Origin: Flavobacterium soli DSM 19725
Lineage (GTDB): Bacteria > Bacteroidota > Bacteroidia > Flavobacteriales > Flavobacteriaceae
Assembly: GCF_000422705.1 (NCBI RefSeq)
Contig: NZ_AUGO01000003.1
Coordinates: forward strand, 392,955-456,954
Direction of reading: 5' to 3'
Length of the DNA stretch: 64,000 nt
This document shows positions 52,601 through 61,900 of the stretch, in pieces. Made by a program: the position numbers and the translations under genes. Within the stretch, counting starts at the first letter, position 1, and each line of letters opens with the position of its first letter. The notes under the pieces were generated by a model. It ran no database searches. It saw nothing but the letters and a program-made list of their open reading frames with translations, and was not told the DNA's origin.

Positions 52601-54995
52601 ACTCAACAATGCCACACTAACCGTTACGGGTGTTTTTGATAACAATGGCGAAAACCAAATTACCAATGGTGGAGGAAGTCCGTCCATTATCATCAACGGA
52701 CGCTTCATTACTCGCGACGTGCAAGGGTTTACAGGTACAAATACCGCCATTCCAACCATCACTCCAACCTTAGGCTCAACCAGCACTGTAGAATATGCCT
52801 TTGCTGGAAACCAATCTGTTCAGGGTGGCCCTTCCTACAGGAATTTGACAGTATCGGGAACCGGTACAAAAACACTGGACAGCAATGCCTCCGTTGCTAC
52901 TTTACTTACTGTCGCAAGTCCGTGCATTTTTGATGTTCAATCTTTTACTGCGGGAGGAACCGGAACCGCTTTCACTATGACAGGAAGTGCCCAATATAAA
53001 ACAGCCGGAACAGGTGTAAAACCAGATGCAACAGGAACCTATACCCTGGCAGTGGGCTCAACCGTTGAGTTTTATGGCACACAGCCCATAGAAATCCGAC
53101 TAGGATCGCCTGCCATTAGCTATGGAAGGATTATAGTGAATGGTACCAATGTTGCCAATAACAGCACCACTACAGGAATACTCTTCGGATCTCCTTCGGG
53201 TACATTTACCGTAAAGAATGGTGCCACTTTCAAGTTCAACAATACCGATGGATTCACCGGAAGCACTTCCACAGCCATTAGCAATGCAGCTGCGGTTAAT
53301 CCTATACTAGAAACAACCTCTACTGTAGAATATGCAGGTGGCAATCAAACCATAACCCCTTATAACACCAGTACCAACAATTCCTATAAGAAACTGAATA
53401 TCTCAGGAACTGGAATAAAAACACTTGCTGCTTCGCCAATACTCATTAGAGATAATCTGACCGTTACCTCAAGTTTGCTTACAATTGAAGATGGCAAGTC
53501 CTTGACCGTTACCAATGGTATTACCACCGTTGACACGGATGACACAAACGGAATTCTTGTAGAAAACAACGGTAGCCTCGTTCAGGTAACGGTTGTAGAC
53601 AATGACCTCACCAACAACAATGTAGGAAACATCAATGTAGAACGAATCACACCAGATGTGTACCGCTATGACTTCACCTATTGGAGTTCACCTGTAAAAA
53701 ACTTTACGTTGTATGACCTTTCCCCGGAAACCCTTTTCAACAAATACATGTATTGGAATGCCACTACAAGTGCATGGGTAATCAATAACAATGGTACCGA
53801 AGAAATGGTGCCAGGAAAAGGATATCTGGTGAGAGCTCCCCAAACATTTTCAACCGATCCGGGCGAGAAAGAGCCTTATACTGCATTATTTGATGGTATT
53901 CCGAATAATGGAAATGTAACGTATGCAACCCATGGAAACGGTGCTTCAACTCCATCAAGATTTAACCTTCTGGGAAATCCTTATCCATCGGCAATTGATA
54001 TCGAAAAATTTTTAACGGCCAACAGTACCAAACTCCAAGGAACCATTTACCTATGGACACATGCAACCCCGATAAGTGGCACAAGCTATAGCAGCAGCGA
54101 TTATGCCGTTTACAATTTCTCTGGTCCTGTCACCCCTTTTCCACTAGGAGGGACTGGAGGAGCCACCCAATATGTGGCTGCTGGACAAGGCTTTTTTGTA
54201 AAGGGCATATCAGCAGGAGCTTCTACCGTGACCTTCACCAATGCCATGAGAGAAATTACTAATAACGACAACTTCTTCAAGCCAGGGCCCACAACTCCAG
54301 TAGAAGATTGGGAAAACACAGGCAAGCACCGCGTTTGGCTCAACCTGACAAAAGACGAAACTGCTTTCAATCAATTATTAGTAGGCTATATCGAGAATGC
54401 CACCGACACTATCGATTGGGGCTATGACGGCGAACAATTTGGCGGCACCCAGCTTAAGTTTTATTCGCTAATAGAAGGCAAAAACTTTACCATTCAAGGA
54501 AAAGCATTGCCATTTGATGTAGAAGATGAAGTACCGCTGGGGTATAAAACCACGGTTGCAGGCAACCTGCAAATTAGCATCGACCAATATGATGGACTAT
54601 TTGAAGGTCAGGACATCTATCTGGAAGACCAATTGCTCAATGTGGTGCACGATCTAAAAGAAGCAGCTTACGAATTTACCACCACCATCGGAACCTTTAA
54701 TGACCGTTTTATACTGCGTTATGTTCCAGATGGGACACTCGCAACACCCGATCCTACCCACATAGCAAATGGTGTAATGGTTTATAAAAACAATGATGAG
54801 ATCATAATAAAATCAGCATTGGAAAACCTGCAAAGCGTTACCGTATATGACCTTCTAGGCAGAGAAATTTTTGGAGCCACAACAATTGGCACCAACACCT
54901 TCACTATTTCGAATGTGGCAATGAACGAGCAACCCCTCATCATCAAAACGATCCTTGCCAATGGGCAGGTAGTAAATAAAAAGATTATTTATTAG
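49662..54995 (+). CDS. Giant secreted repeat protein with choice-of-anchor D domain and type C-like T9SS module
   Basis: 1,777 residues with a signal peptide (MKLKITLLLLLLSLLTYGQ). Residues about 20-140 form a choice-of-anchor D type domain (FTIQNTLAASVLNLTG; FTITFSPTTPGAKSAFFTI). A beta domain (about 155-410, ending NRIEVTATKLEFVDGP and a short Ig-like part) is shared with the giant protein at 55920. A long Thr/Asn/Gly-rich stretch of short repeats (about 430-1260, TFTISGGQFILIN-like units) suggests a beta-helix or filamentous stalk. The C-terminal ~480 residues are the same module as in the PA14 protein (YRYDFTYWSSPV, GNPYPSA, GKHRVWLNLT, YDGEQFGGTQLKFYS, GTFNDRFILRYVP, YDLLGREIF). Function unknown; a surface or sheath protein is inferred. 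Confidence 0.9.
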   Translation: MKLKITLLLLLLSLLTYGQEINVRVGGTNYLTGSTYSAFSTASGTSSTAVTFTIQNTLAASVLNLTGPPIIEIDGPDAALFTVNEAATSTTLTNVSSTTFTITFSPTTPGAKSAFFTILSNDADEATYTVNLTGTSTVTASSAIIITPSYTYPQNIPYQNYQATDITNTGNDIEIASFTLRDGTGTPDADNLPTTLTDLTFSLSNSANIRSVALYDGATEIAEEYGAASVVFNGMSLIAPDNGTKIFTIRVSYNEVVTDNLQNQFTITAATALSTGSAFAAANAGAAATSTASNSNRIEVTATKLEFVDGPSDTDTFVAMSPALTIYALDVFDNRDLDFTGGSATVTITTTGSFDTFGPPANDASNNASAGIATFPIIKHNVAGTGFVLTATSGSLTAAVSNAFDIGPASGASNYFRSRTSGDWSTASNWETSHNNVDSWITSSLVPTNVSRGIRILNGHTITCTTTENGDQMVIDNGGTFVLDTGANFTLSNGQGTDLTVNGTFTYNNGTLNKVGTITFGATGIYNHATASATLTLPIATWNAASICNVTGLNNATAITGTNMNQNFGVFNWNNPNQVGPVVVNHDTFRVSGTLNIGTTTANVSNVLCLADSGTHANTIRNVNVSGGKLITASGTATTTTTITGTTAVAGGQFIISNGSGTSTASFAGVTTVSGGEFIASQGSGIVNLTAANTFTISGGQFILINSAGSGNASLTITPNNRDLNITGTGAILLEKVSSATGIATVTLNRSLVVSSTAVPAIDFGTGTATDNAINIKTNLTKSNDGTFTTTSANPAKGFVFFNTGAQTLTYSGANSSSVNYTVNLGSILSMGSNLTFGSAAGSESVFTVLNGGRINMGTRIITGNATRCRMNIESGATLSSTSTGGIGGTGATGSFQGFGSVNLTPATGRLSLPAGINYILGGATTTPFPVGGGIAFGNPATITTSANITSNMTSALTVTSAFTVSSSTFKLNTSANNLVLNNATLTVTGVFDNNGENQITNGGGSPSIIINGRFITRDVQGFTGTNTAIPTITPTLGSTSTVEYAFAGNQSVQGGPSYRNLTVSGTGTKTLDSNASVATLLTVASPCIFDVQSFTAGGTGTAFTMTGSAQYKTAGTGVKPDATGTYTLAVGSTVEFYGTQPIEIRLGSPAISYGRIIVNGTNVANNSTTTGILFGSPSGTFTVKNGATFKFNNTDGFTGSTSTAISNAAAVNPILETTSTVEYAGGNQTITPYNTSTNNSYKKLNISGTGIKTLAASPILIRDNLTVTSSLLTIEDGKSLTVTNGITTVDTDDTNGILVENNGSLVQVTVVDNDLTNNNVGNINVERITPDVYRYDFTYWSSPVKNFTLYDLSPETLFNKYMYWNATTSAWVINNNGTEEMVPGKGYLVRAPQTFSTDPGEKEPYTALFDGIPNNGNVTYATHGNGASTPSRFNLLGNPYPSAIDIEKFLTANSTKLQGTIYLWTHATPISGTSYSSSDYAVYNFSGPVTPFPLGGTGGATQYVAAGQGFFVKGISAGASTVTFTNAMREITNNDNFFKPGPTTPVEDWENTGKHRVWLNLTKDETAFNQLLVGYIENATDTIDWGYDGEQFGGTQLKFYSLIEGKNFTIQGKALPFDVEDEVPLGYKTTVAGNLQISIDQYDGLFEGQDIYLEDQLLNVVHDLKEAAYEFTTTIGTFNDRFILRYVPDGTLATPDPTHIANGVMVYKNNDEIIIKSALENLQSVTVYDLLGREIFGATTIGTNTFTISNVAMNEQPLIIKTILANGQVVNKKIIY

Positions 54996-55019
54996 AAAAA
55001 AAACTTAATATTTCTTTAG

Positions 55020-55053
55020 AAATCCCGCGAGTTGCGACTTGCGGGATTTTTTT
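55020..55053 (+). terminator. Terminator
   Basis: AAATCCCGC (55020-55028) pairs with GCGGGATTT (55041-55049), followed by T. Confidence 0.9.
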
Positions 55054-55919
55054 GTTTAGAATAGAAAAAACAGCCTTGATCAAATACTGCGGATCTAAGA
55101 ACTTTTGATCAAACTGCACGGCAGATATTTACCTAAGAAGACGAGAGGATCGTCTTTGAATCCTATCACGAAGAGGGTAAGATGCTCCTTTGGAAATCGA
55201 GAAAAGAATATAATCTTGCATGGGAATAAAACAGCTCCATATTCGCTATTTTACATAGTCCTTCTAATACATTCCCATATAGCATCCCTACTCTAAATGG
55301 GGAATATCTCAGGACAAGACAATTAATTGACCAAAAAAGTAGAAGAGGTGAGCTGTGATGTGACCTCTAATTGGTCGAAAATTTTAAAATACATACTGAT
55401 TTTAAATAGCTTAAATTGATTTTCTTTCCAAAGGTCTAATCTAAAACATTATCAAACAATCATACTATCCAAACCCTCTTTCATATACAAAAAACAGCGC
55501 TTTGGTTATACACTAAATATTATTTTTCAATACTTTTAATTTCAAAAATTCGGACATACCCTAATTTGCTGTATTACCTCTTTTTTTGTGTAATTTTTTA
55601 ACATGTTATTCCGTACAATCACAATATATTTACAATTTTTACACGAAAAGCAAATATTTATAACATAAAAAACACAATTCAAACACCTCTAATTTGGCTC
55701 AATTATTAAATTTTTCGTATAAAAAAATTCACTTCATTAAATTATCATTAACAATAAACACCTATTGTTGCGTATTGGTTATTTTTTAGCGACGCGTTAA
55801 AAAAAACTTAATAAAAAAATCCAAATATCGCTTTCTACTCCTATTTTTGTCTTCCCAAATTTATTTATTAACCTAAAAAACAAGTATTTAAGAAACAGAG
55901 ATAAAAAAATTGCGGGTAT
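55054..55919. other. Long intergenic region with structured segments
   Basis: No gene supported. 55137-55226 is an open 30-codon stretch with protein-like composition (RIVFESYHEEGKMLLWKSR) but it has no start and is bounded by stops, so it may be a gene remnant. 55329-55376 can fold as nested stems (GACCAA with TTGGTC enclosing AGAGGT with ACCTCT). From about 55380 the sequence becomes very AT-rich. A hairpin-forming palindrome lies at 55782-55804 (TTTTTTAGCG/CGTTAAAAAA). No full promoter consensus was found for the next gene. Confidence 0.5.
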
Positions 55920-58900
55920 ATGAAAAGAGCATTTAATTTAGGTGTTATTGCTAGTAGCAATAATCCCTTTTTTGTTATAAAGTCTAGTGGGATCAGGCTT
56001 TATTTGTTTTTATTGTTGATGATGAGTGGAGGAGGCGTGCATGGGCAAATTATTAGCTGGAATTTTACAAGTGGTAATACTCCAAACACTAATCTTCCAG
56101 GAGGCACAACAGCAGTTTCTTTTAATACTGGAGGAACTACTACCACTAGTGGTTGCACTGGAAATGGCTATACGATTGATAATTGGAATGTAAACGAGTA
56201 TTTCCAAATCATTGCTCCAACTACTGGATATAACATTACAACAATGACCTTCAATACTCGTTCCTCTGGAACGGGTCCAAGGAACTTCAAAGTTCAATAT
56301 AGTTCAACTGGAACAGGTGGAACCTTTACAGACTTAGGAACAACATTTATCAGTCCAAACGGTTCTTGTTCAGGTTTTAGTGCAGACTTTACTGCTGTAA
56401 ACGCATTGGATAACAATGCCAACACTGTTATAAGACTAGTTTTTACAGGTGGAGAAGCAGATGGTAGTCCTGCCTCAGGTGATGCTGCCTCAGGAGGAAC
56501 CTTCAGAGTAGATGACTTAATAATTAATGGAGCTGCTATACCATCAGTAGTAGTGCCAACGGTAACAACCCCAACCGTTTCATCAATCACAACCACAACC
56601 GCTACACTAGGTGCGACTGTTACAAATAATGGCGGAGCAACTTTAACTTCAAGAGGTACTGTATGGGGAACATCCGCAACTCCAACAGGGAATATCTTGG
56701 CAGAAGGAGGCACAGCAGTAGCTGCTTATACACATGGCCGTACAGGTTTTACAGCCAACACTTTATACTATTACAGGGGTTATGCAGTAAACAGTGCGGG
56801 TACAGGATATTCAGGAGATGGCACTTTTACAACTGTACACAATGCTCCAGTGATGGGCTCTGGCAGTGGAGCTACAATAAATTCAATAGACGCTAACTGG
56901 ACAGCTCCTGCAAGTGCAGGCCCAGCTGCTTTTACCTATACTGTAGAAGTTGATAATGATCCTGCTTTTGGTTCAATAGATTTTACACAAGCCAATATAG
57001 CTTCTGGTACTTTGACAACGAATGCAACGGGTCTTCTACCTTCAACTATTTATTACTACAGAGTCAAAGCAGTTAACGCTGGTGGTAGTTCAGCTTGGTC
57101 GAGTACAAGTGCTGGGTATACTACTTTAACTCCAACAACACCTGTAGTAACAGGGGCTTCTCCATCAGGAACAGTTGGTAGCGCCTTTAGTTATTCAATA
57201 GTAGCAACCAATAGCCCAACTAGTTATGCTATAAGTTCAGGTACATTGCCAACGGGATTAAACTTAAATACAACAACGGGACAAATAACTGGAACCCCGA
57301 CAACTGCTGGTTCCTCATCCGTTGATGTAACAGCAACCAATGTTTCTGGAACAAGTGCTGCTGCAACACTAAACTTTACAATAGCAAAAGGAAATCAAAC
57401 TATTTCTGGCCTGGCAGCTACTGACAGTAAAACCTATGGAGATGCAAATTATGCTTTAAGTACAACTGCAAGTTCTGGCCTAACGGTTTCTTATTCAAGT
57501 TCGGATACAAACGTGGCTACAGTTTCTGGTAACACAGTAACCATTGTAGAAAACGGAACAACAACTATAACCGCGATGCAGGCTGGCGATAGCAACTGGA
57601 ATGCAGCTTCAAACACGACACAAACACTAACTGTAAATCAGAAAGCATTAACTATTACAGGACTAACCGGAGTTAACAGAGTATATGATGCTACCACAAC
57701 AGCTACAACTACTGGAACTGCAACTTTAGATGGTATTGTTGGTAGTGATGATGTTAGCGTAAGCGGTACACCAGTTTTGAATTTTACCAATAAAACCGTT
57801 GCTAATGGAAAAGCAATAACCGTTACAGGATATACCTTAGCAGGAACAACTGCATCAAGATATACCCTCACCCAACCAACAGGCCTAACCGCCAATGTAA
57901 CCGCAGCTCCCTTGACGATAACAGGTGCTGCAGCTTCAAACAAAACCTATAACGGAACTACAGCCGCCACCATAACAGGAACCTTAAGTGGCATCCTCCT
58001 TACTGATGTGGTTACCTTAAATGGAACAGGAACTTTTGATACTGCAAATGCAGGAACAGGAAAAGCGGTTACTTCAACAAGTACGCTTGGTGGAGCTGAT
58101 GCTGGAAATTATACGTTGACACAACCAATTGGATTGACTGCTGATATAACAAAAGCGAATCAGACAATTACTTTTGGAGCGCTACCCGCCAAAACTACTT
58201 CGGATGCAGATTTTAGCCCTGGTGCTACTTCTGCTACTTCTGGCACAAATCCTATTACCTATACCAGTGCAACACCTTCGGTAGCCACAATAGTGGGCAG
58301 TAATATTCATATTGTTGGAGCTGGAACAAGTGTTATAACAGCTTCGCAAGCTGCAAGTACTAATTATAATGCAGCACCTGATGTACAGCAGACATTAACG
58401 GTATCTACGGCGCCAGTGACTTTAGCGAATTATCTATTTAATGGCACATCATGTTCTAGTTATACTCCTAGTAATGTTATCACCAATCTTACTTTTAATA
58501 GTATCGCTCCTATTGGAATTACATGTAACAGCAATGTCGCTAATGCTTTTAGCGGAAGTGCTTCTTGGGGAACATCAATCAACACATCTACAAGATATCT
58601 TGAATTTACCGTCACAGCAGATAGTGGCTATTTGGTAACTACAGCTTCATTGGTTTTCGACGCTTGGCGATCAGGAGCAGGAGCAACAAATTATGAAGTA
58701 AGATCAAGTTTGGATAGTTTTGGTTCTAACTTAGGATCTGGCGCTGTTACTACCACCTCAGCCACTAAAACAGTTACACTTGATTCTAGCTTTGAAAATT
58801 TAGAAACTGTAACTTTTAGAATATACGGATATGGAGGGAGTAGTACAGGAGATTATCGTTTAGACAATATTTCATTAATAGGCAATGTAACTACTGGTTG

Positions 58901-61900
58901 TACACAGCCATCCACACAAGCCTCTGCCCTAACAGCAACAACTGCTACCGTTGATGGGTTTTCTACCAACTGGACAGCAGGAACTGGAAACGGAACCATG
59001 ATTGTGGTGAGACCTACAGCACAGACCAATCAAAATCCAACAAGTGGAACTTCCTATACTGCTAATCTAGCTTGGACATCAGCAGGACAAATAAACACCA
59101 ACAACAGGGTTGTTTTTAGAGCCGCAGGTACTTCAGCAGGACCAATCACTGGGCTAACTGCCGAAACGCAATATACCGTTACGGCCTATGAATATAACAC
59201 TACGGATGAATGTTACAACACTACCAGTGCCCCAACAGCCAGCATTTATACCTTGAGTACAGAGCCAACTGCACATTCAGCCACTTTTACAAATACTGTA
59301 GTAGACTACCAACAAATTAATCTGGCTTTTTCGGCATCAGCAGGAATTGGAGCAGATGGTTATGTAATTTTAAGAAGAGCTGACGGAGTAGCACCAACTA
59401 CTTCAGGTATAGTAGATGGAGTAGCACCAGCTTCTTGGACTTTGCCATCAGGAACCGTTTTAGTAACTACCACAACATCCGGAACTACTTTTAACAATAC
59501 AGGATTATCAGGAAGTACAGCCTATTGCTATTTGCTCGTGCCTTACAATTGGAACGGAAGCATCACAGGAACTTATAATTATAGAACAACTGCGACGGTG
59601 CCAACTACATGCGGAACAACTCCAGCTCCACCCTCTTTGATTTCTGATATTATCAATTACGAAACTGGATTTACTTATACTGACAATATTGATTATAAAT
59701 CCTTTCAATCGAGCACTATTACAGATGCAACAAACAATGTAGCCGTGTTTAATTTTAAAGTTAGGGATGGCGGAAGCGCTCTTTCAGACACGGATACATT
59801 TCCTACCATTCTGCAAGGTTTGGTCATTAACTACACAGGGCAAGCCAGTACTATTAATAAGGCAGAACTTTTTAGTGGCAGTACAAAAATAAGTGCAGGA
59901 AGTACTGTTGCAGCAAATAGCATTACCTTCAATTTATCAAATCTTGGAAATGCTGCTTTTACAGTTGCAGACAATACCGAAACTACCTTTACACTAAGAG
60001 TTACCTTCAATACGACAGCTTTAGATAATGACAAGCTTGTTTTTTCTGTTGGTTCTGCTACGGCAGGAAGCACGAACACATCGTCGCAGTTTACAACGAT
60101 TACTGCCCAATCTGATAGCAATACTGGCAACGATAAAAACAGAATTGAAGTTACGGCGGATAGATTAGCCTTTGTGCAGCAACCCAATACAGTTTCGATC
60201 AACACTTTAATGTCGCCATCAGTAACAGTTTCTGCAAATGATGTGAATGGGAATAGGGATTTGGATCAAACAGGCAATGTTAGCATTACCTCAACTGGAA
60301 CGCTGACTGGCACACCTGTTAGTGAAGCGTTTTCTTCTGGATTAGCAACTTTTTCTTCGTTAACGCATACTGTTGCCGCTACTGGCAGAACGCTTTCAGC
60401 AGCTTCCACTGGCTTGACTGGAATTGTTAGTACTTCTTTTGACATCACAGAAATTGTTTATGTTAATGGGGATTTTAGATCCACGAGTGATGGAAACTGG
60501 CATTCCACAGCAGCTTCTAATACGGCTTCATGGGAATCTTTTAATGGTTCAATCTGGGCGGTATCAAGTGCTCCTGGAACTAACGCAGCAAGTTTAGGCA
60601 CAAAAACAGTTTATATAAGAAATAATATATTTTTAGTCGGAACAAATACAGCACCTAATGTTGTAATAGAAAATGGAGGTATTTTAAGTACCAGTACAGT
60701 TGGGGCAACATTTGTGAATTTATTAGTTAAATCTGGTGGAAAATTTAACAGAGAGAGCAATGCATCAGGTGTTAGTGGGATTTTCGAGGTTGAAGACAAT
60801 GGAACTGTAACTTTTAAGCATACTTCTTTATCTACATCCAGATCTACAACGATTTGGGCTGGGACAGAAAAATTTCATGCCAATTCAAATTTTGAAATTG
60901 TATATTCTGACAATACCGTTATGCCTGTAGTTCAAGCATCAGGTGATGTCTCTACTTATACAGATCCTATAACAAACACAACTGCGTGTTTTGGCAATGT
61001 AATCATTAATTGCTCTACGGGTAAGGCAAATGTTGTTCATAGCGGATTTAATTCTCAGTTAACACATAAAGACTTAATTTACAGATCCAATTCAGACACA
61101 GCGCCTCTATCAGCCGGAAGTATAACAACAACAATTGGAGGAAATATTATTATTGAAAACACATATGATCAAAGTTCAATAACACTTTCGGGTTCAGCCG
61201 TAACCATTGATGTGACTGTAAAAGGAAATATAGAACATAATGACAATACCATATTCAGACCTACTACCAATCTCTCTGCAAATTCAACACTAACAGTTGA
61301 GGGCAATATACATATAAATAGTACAGGAACTATTAATATGAATGCCGGATCTGGAGCACTTGTAGGAACTTCGATATTAAATTTAAAAGGGGATTTATAC
61401 GTTGCAAACTCAGGGTCACTAATTTCAACAGCTACTGGAAGCAACAGCTTCAATTTTAACGGCACAGGTGATGGTTCATCAGATGCTCAAACCCAAACCA
61501 TTGATGTTGTAAACCAATCAACTGCTTCCAATATTGCATTCACAATAAAACGTGGAGCCTATGTTAAACTAATTAACCAAAATTTTGCATTAGGAACAGC
61601 GAGTACGCTAACAGTTGAAAGTAGCGCAACTTCTACAAGCTTTGGCGGAACTTTAGATTTTGGTTTCGATGGTACAAATGGTGCAGGAACTAATGCTTTG
61701 GCAGTAACGGGCCCTTCTTTTGTAGCGCAAACAGGAAGTGTTTTAAAGATTACTTCTCCAGATGGAATAACTCCTTTAGGAACTGCTACTGGAAACGTAA
61801 GAACCACTACGACTAGAACTTATGCAACATCAACTCCTTTTGGAGATTATTATTATATAGGGAAAAGCAACCAAATAACAGGAACTGGCTTGCCAGCAAA

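Noticed and set aside
44590..54995. Inverted copies of the shared tail as a site of recent gene conversion or an inversion switch
   Set aside because: In stretches I compared by eye the DNA has diverged at many synonymous sites although the protein is conserved, so recent conversion or efficient inversion is unlikely.
55105..55296. 63-codon frame in the long intergenic region
   Set aside because: No family resemblance and atypical composition. A different frame at 55137-55226 looks more protein-like but has no start.
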